A stretch of 64,000 nucleotides of DNA from Duncaniella muris (GTDB taxonomy: Bacteria > Bacteroidota > Bacteroidia > Bacteroidales > Muribaculaceae). How positions within the stretch are numbered: position 1 is the stretch's first letter; each line of letters opens with the position of its first letter. The stretch is from NCBI RefSeq assembly GCF_003024805.1, contig NZ_PUEC01000006.1, positions 1 to 64,000 on the forward strand. The letters are read 5' to 3'. Shown piece by piece: positions 61,708 to 64,000 of the stretch. The position numbers were made by a program, and so were the translations under genes. Below the pieces are notes generated by a model. The model saw nothing but the letters and a program-made list of their open reading frames with translations, was not told the origin of the DNA and made no database searches.

Positions 61708-64000
61708 ATGCGTTTACCCTTACTCATAAGCCTGACTCTTTGTTTCCTCTTCGGCTCCGCCCAGGAGTTCATGCTGAAACATCTTGACACATCCAACGGT
61801 CTTGCAAACAACAAAATAAATGCCTTTTACCGTGACTCAGACGGCTTTCTATGGGTCGGGACATCTTCAGGGCTCTGCCGTTACAACGGCTATGGCTTCA
61901 AGATCTACCTTCCTGCCGTCGAAGACTCCGTCATGATTTCCTATGACGAAGACATCACCGACATACAGGAAGACAGAAAAGGACGTCTGTGGGTCCGCTC
62001 CGGGAAAACATATCTCATCTATGATCCGGTTTCAGACTGCCTGTCGACCGACCTCTCGCCTATTCTTAAGGAATACAATATGCAGTCTGCACCTTCACAG
62101 ATCCATTTCGACAGCGGCAAAAATGCATGGATTCACATCAACAATGAAGGACTCTACCGGATCAAATCCGGATCAGGCAAAGCCGAGCTGCTGAAAGACA
62201 AAAGCTTTGCCGGAGACGAGATCACAGACATTGTCTCCATCCCTGACGAAGTCATGACCATCGACAACCACGGCGTCATAAAATTCATCTCCCCTCAATC
62301 AATGCTTGTAACCCGCACCGACTCTCTCATAGCGGTGAACACCGACCCAAGCACTACTTTTGTCTACACCATCGTGCCTGACAACGATGGCCTGGCCTGG
62401 ATCTTCAGCAATGAAAAATTGTGGCTCTACGACACCCGCAGCCACACCTGGGCCAATCACCTTCTCCCCGATGACAGAAATCAAAAAGTTGTCAAGACGT
62501 TTATGCACGACAGCTCCGGAATCCGCTGGATAGCACGCGACCATAACGGCCTCGAAAAAGTGGTGCGCGAAAACGACCGCTTCCGCTTCATTCCGGTAAC
62601 CACATCGGTAAGCTCAGGCATACGCAACACCGTCACCGCTCTTTATGACGACAACGCCGGATCACTATGGATCGGAACATATAAAAAAGGTATATATTAT
62701 CACAATGAAAGCGCAAACAAATTCAAACTGATACCATTCCCTGATGTCAACTGCCTGTATCCATCGCTGATCGACGGCTCGGTATGGATCGGCACCGATG
62801 CCGCTGGTATTATAAAATGGAATCCGCAGACCAACAGCCGCACCCCGATCCCCTACCTTACTGACAACGGCTCGCACCCGGCAATCACCACCATGCTAGA
62901 ACTGCCCGACGGCACACTCTATTTCGGATCCTTTGCACGCGGCCTGCGCCGATGCCGCAACGGAAAAATAGAGACTCTGAGCACAGGAACAACCCTTGAC
63001 AACGCCTACACCTGGGCGCTGGCCAAAGCCCCTGACGGCAAAATCTGGATCGGAACCCTCGGTCACGGACTCTACAGATTCGATCCGAAATCGCTCGAAG
63101 TGAAATCATACAACATGTCCAATTCCGATCTGTTTTCGGACTATATCCTTGATATCGCGCGCGATGGCGAAGGTGAGAGGCGCATCTACATCGCCACCTC
63201 CTCAGGTGTCGCCGTATTCGACCCCATAAAAGAAAAATTCTCCAGCATCCCCCTCCTTGACGGACTTAAGATCAACGACCTGCTCCACGACACCCGCGAT
63301 CTGCTATGGGTAGCCTCAACCCGCGGACTGCACATCTATGACCCTCATAGAGAACGGATAATCCCGCTAAAAACTTCTCCAGACAAGGCCACTCCGGATT
63401 TCATTCTCGGCCTGCAGATCGACAACAACGGAAACGTCTGGGCCAGCGAAGGCGGCAATCTCGTAAAATTCAATGTCAGATACAATGACAAAACCGGAGA
63501 ATTCTCATACACCACACACCGCTATGACTCAGCTGACGGCCTGCAGAACTGCGACTTCAACCAGCGCTCCTTCGGCCGTCTCCCTTCGGGACAGATATTC
63601 ATAGGCAGCCTTTACGGTCTCAATGAATTCAACCCTGACAGCATCCGTCACAACCGCGCACTTCCAAACGTAATGTTCTCAGACATCAGTGTCGGATCAA
63701 AAACCATCAGAGTCGGAGAGAATGTCAAAGGTCATGTATTGCTGAAATCATCGCCGAATCATGGCGGCACACTTGAACTCTGGCCTGACAACTCATCATT
63801 TTCAGTAACATTTGCGACTGACAACTACATATTCCCAGAAAAAACCACCTATCAGCACAAGCTTGAAGGCCTTGATGACGAATGGATGACCACACCACCC
63901 GGAGTCCACATGGCAAGCTACACCAATCTGGCTCCCGGCACCTACAGGCTGCTTGTAAAAGCCGTCAACAATGACGGTTACGAAAGTGTAAGCGCCGCAG
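61708..64000 (+). CDS. Hybrid two-component sensor/regulator (partial, HTCS)
   Basis: The frame is open from ATG 61708 to the window edge, 764 codons without a stop. A signal peptide (MRLPLLISLTLCFLFGSAQ) is followed by a propeller-type sensor. It is made of repeated reg_prop units such as NNKINAFYRDSDGFLWVGTSSG and later GSLWIGTYKKG, IWIGTLGHGLYRF and LLWVASTRGLHIY. The last residues (YTNLAPGTYRLLVKAVNNDG) match the Y_Y_Y domain that precedes the membrane helix. The kinase, receiver and AraC-type DNA-binding parts expected in hybrid two-component systems lie beyond the window. It is divergent from the SusCD/GH5 locus and is its likely activator. Confidence 0.9.
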   Translation, partial: MRLPLLISLTLCFLFGSAQEFMLKHLDTSNGLANNKINAFYRDSDGFLWVGTSSGLCRYNGYGFKIYLPAVEDSVMISYDEDITDIQEDRKGRLWVRSGKTYLIYDPVSDCLSTDLSPILKEYNMQSAPSQIHFDSGKNAWIHINNEGLYRIKSGSGKAELLKDKSFAGDEITDIVSIPDEVMTIDNHGVIKFISPQSMLVTRTDSLIAVNTDPSTTFVYTIVPDNDGLAWIFSNEKLWLYDTRSHTWANHLLPDDRNQKVVKTFMHDSSGIRWIARDHNGLEKVVRENDRFRFIPVTTSVSSGIRNTVTALYDDNAGSLWIGTYKKGIYYHNESANKFKLIPFPDVNCLYPSLIDGSVWIGTDAAGIIKWNPQTNSRTPIPYLTDNGSHPAITTMLELPDGTLYFGSFARGLRRCRNGKIETLSTGTTLDNAYTWALAKAPDGKIWIGTLGHGLYRFDPKSLEVKSYNMSNSDLFSDYILDIARDGEGERRIYIATSSGVAVFDPIKEKFSSIPLLDGLKINDLLHDTRDLLWVASTRGLHIYDPHRERIIPLKTSPDKATPDFILGLQIDNNGNVWASEGGNLVKFNVRYNDKTGEFSYTTHRYDSADGLQNCDFNQRSFGRLPSGQIFIGSLYGLNEFNPDSIRHNRALPNVMFSDISVGSKTIRVGENVKGHVLLKSSPNHGGTLELWPDNSSFSVTFATDNYIFPEKTTYQHKLEGLDDEWMTTPPGVHMASYTNLAPGTYRLLVKAVNNDGYESVSAA

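Overview
The window comes from a Bacteroidota chromosome, most likely order Bacteroidales. Two complete SusC/SusD loci, a gene that reads as a hybrid two-component regulator, abundant SPII lipoprotein signals and Bacteroidetes-type TAnnTTTG -7 promoter elements all point there. The fairly high GC of the core genes would suit a Muribaculaceae-like gut bacterium, but that family assignment is only an inference.

Positions 281-13736 are an integrative and mobilizable element inserted in the 3' end of a tRNA-Leu(CAG) gene. A 16-bp direct repeat of the tRNA end marks both borders. The element carries a tyrosine recombinase at its left end. Next comes an AT-rich cargo block: two unrecognised genes co-directional and overlapping with two N4-cytosine-type DNA methyltransferases, facing a convergent controller-protein/MjaI-like endonuclease pair. 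A mobilization/replication block follows (relaxase, MobC-like protein, candidate oriT, DUF3408 protein, toprim protein, RepA-like ATPase, excisionase-like HTH protein). A 1.3-kb non-coding stretch with iteron-like repeats and one unrecognised gene close the element. Bases 1-296 look like the end of a second element that used the same tRNA site.

Positions 13804-33691 are mainly core genome: a PKD-type surface lipoprotein, glnS, a TPR protein, trigger factor, a MATE exporter, an AspT/YidE-type permease, prs, an S9 peptidase, a gtrA-like/TRIC-like/nth cluster, pheS, lgt and a ClC channel.

Positions 33988-42261 are a five-gene SusC/SusD/DUF4843/PKD-like/TlpA-like locus without carbohydrate-active enzymes. 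It ends at a very strong terminator. Small DUF695 and DUF6155 genes, dsbD, a GH36 alpha-galactosidase, ilvE and an HD-domain protein follow.

Positions 50051-61271 (minus strand) are a polysaccharide utilization locus: SusC, SusD, two surface glycan-binding lipoproteins and a BACON-GH5 enzyme. A divergent hybrid two-component sensor gene, cut by the window edge, probably regulates it. The proposed model is that SusC/SusD and the two lipoproteins capture a beta-glucan or beta-mannan type polymer, GH5 cuts it at the surface, and the sensor reads the resulting oligosaccharide in the periplasm.
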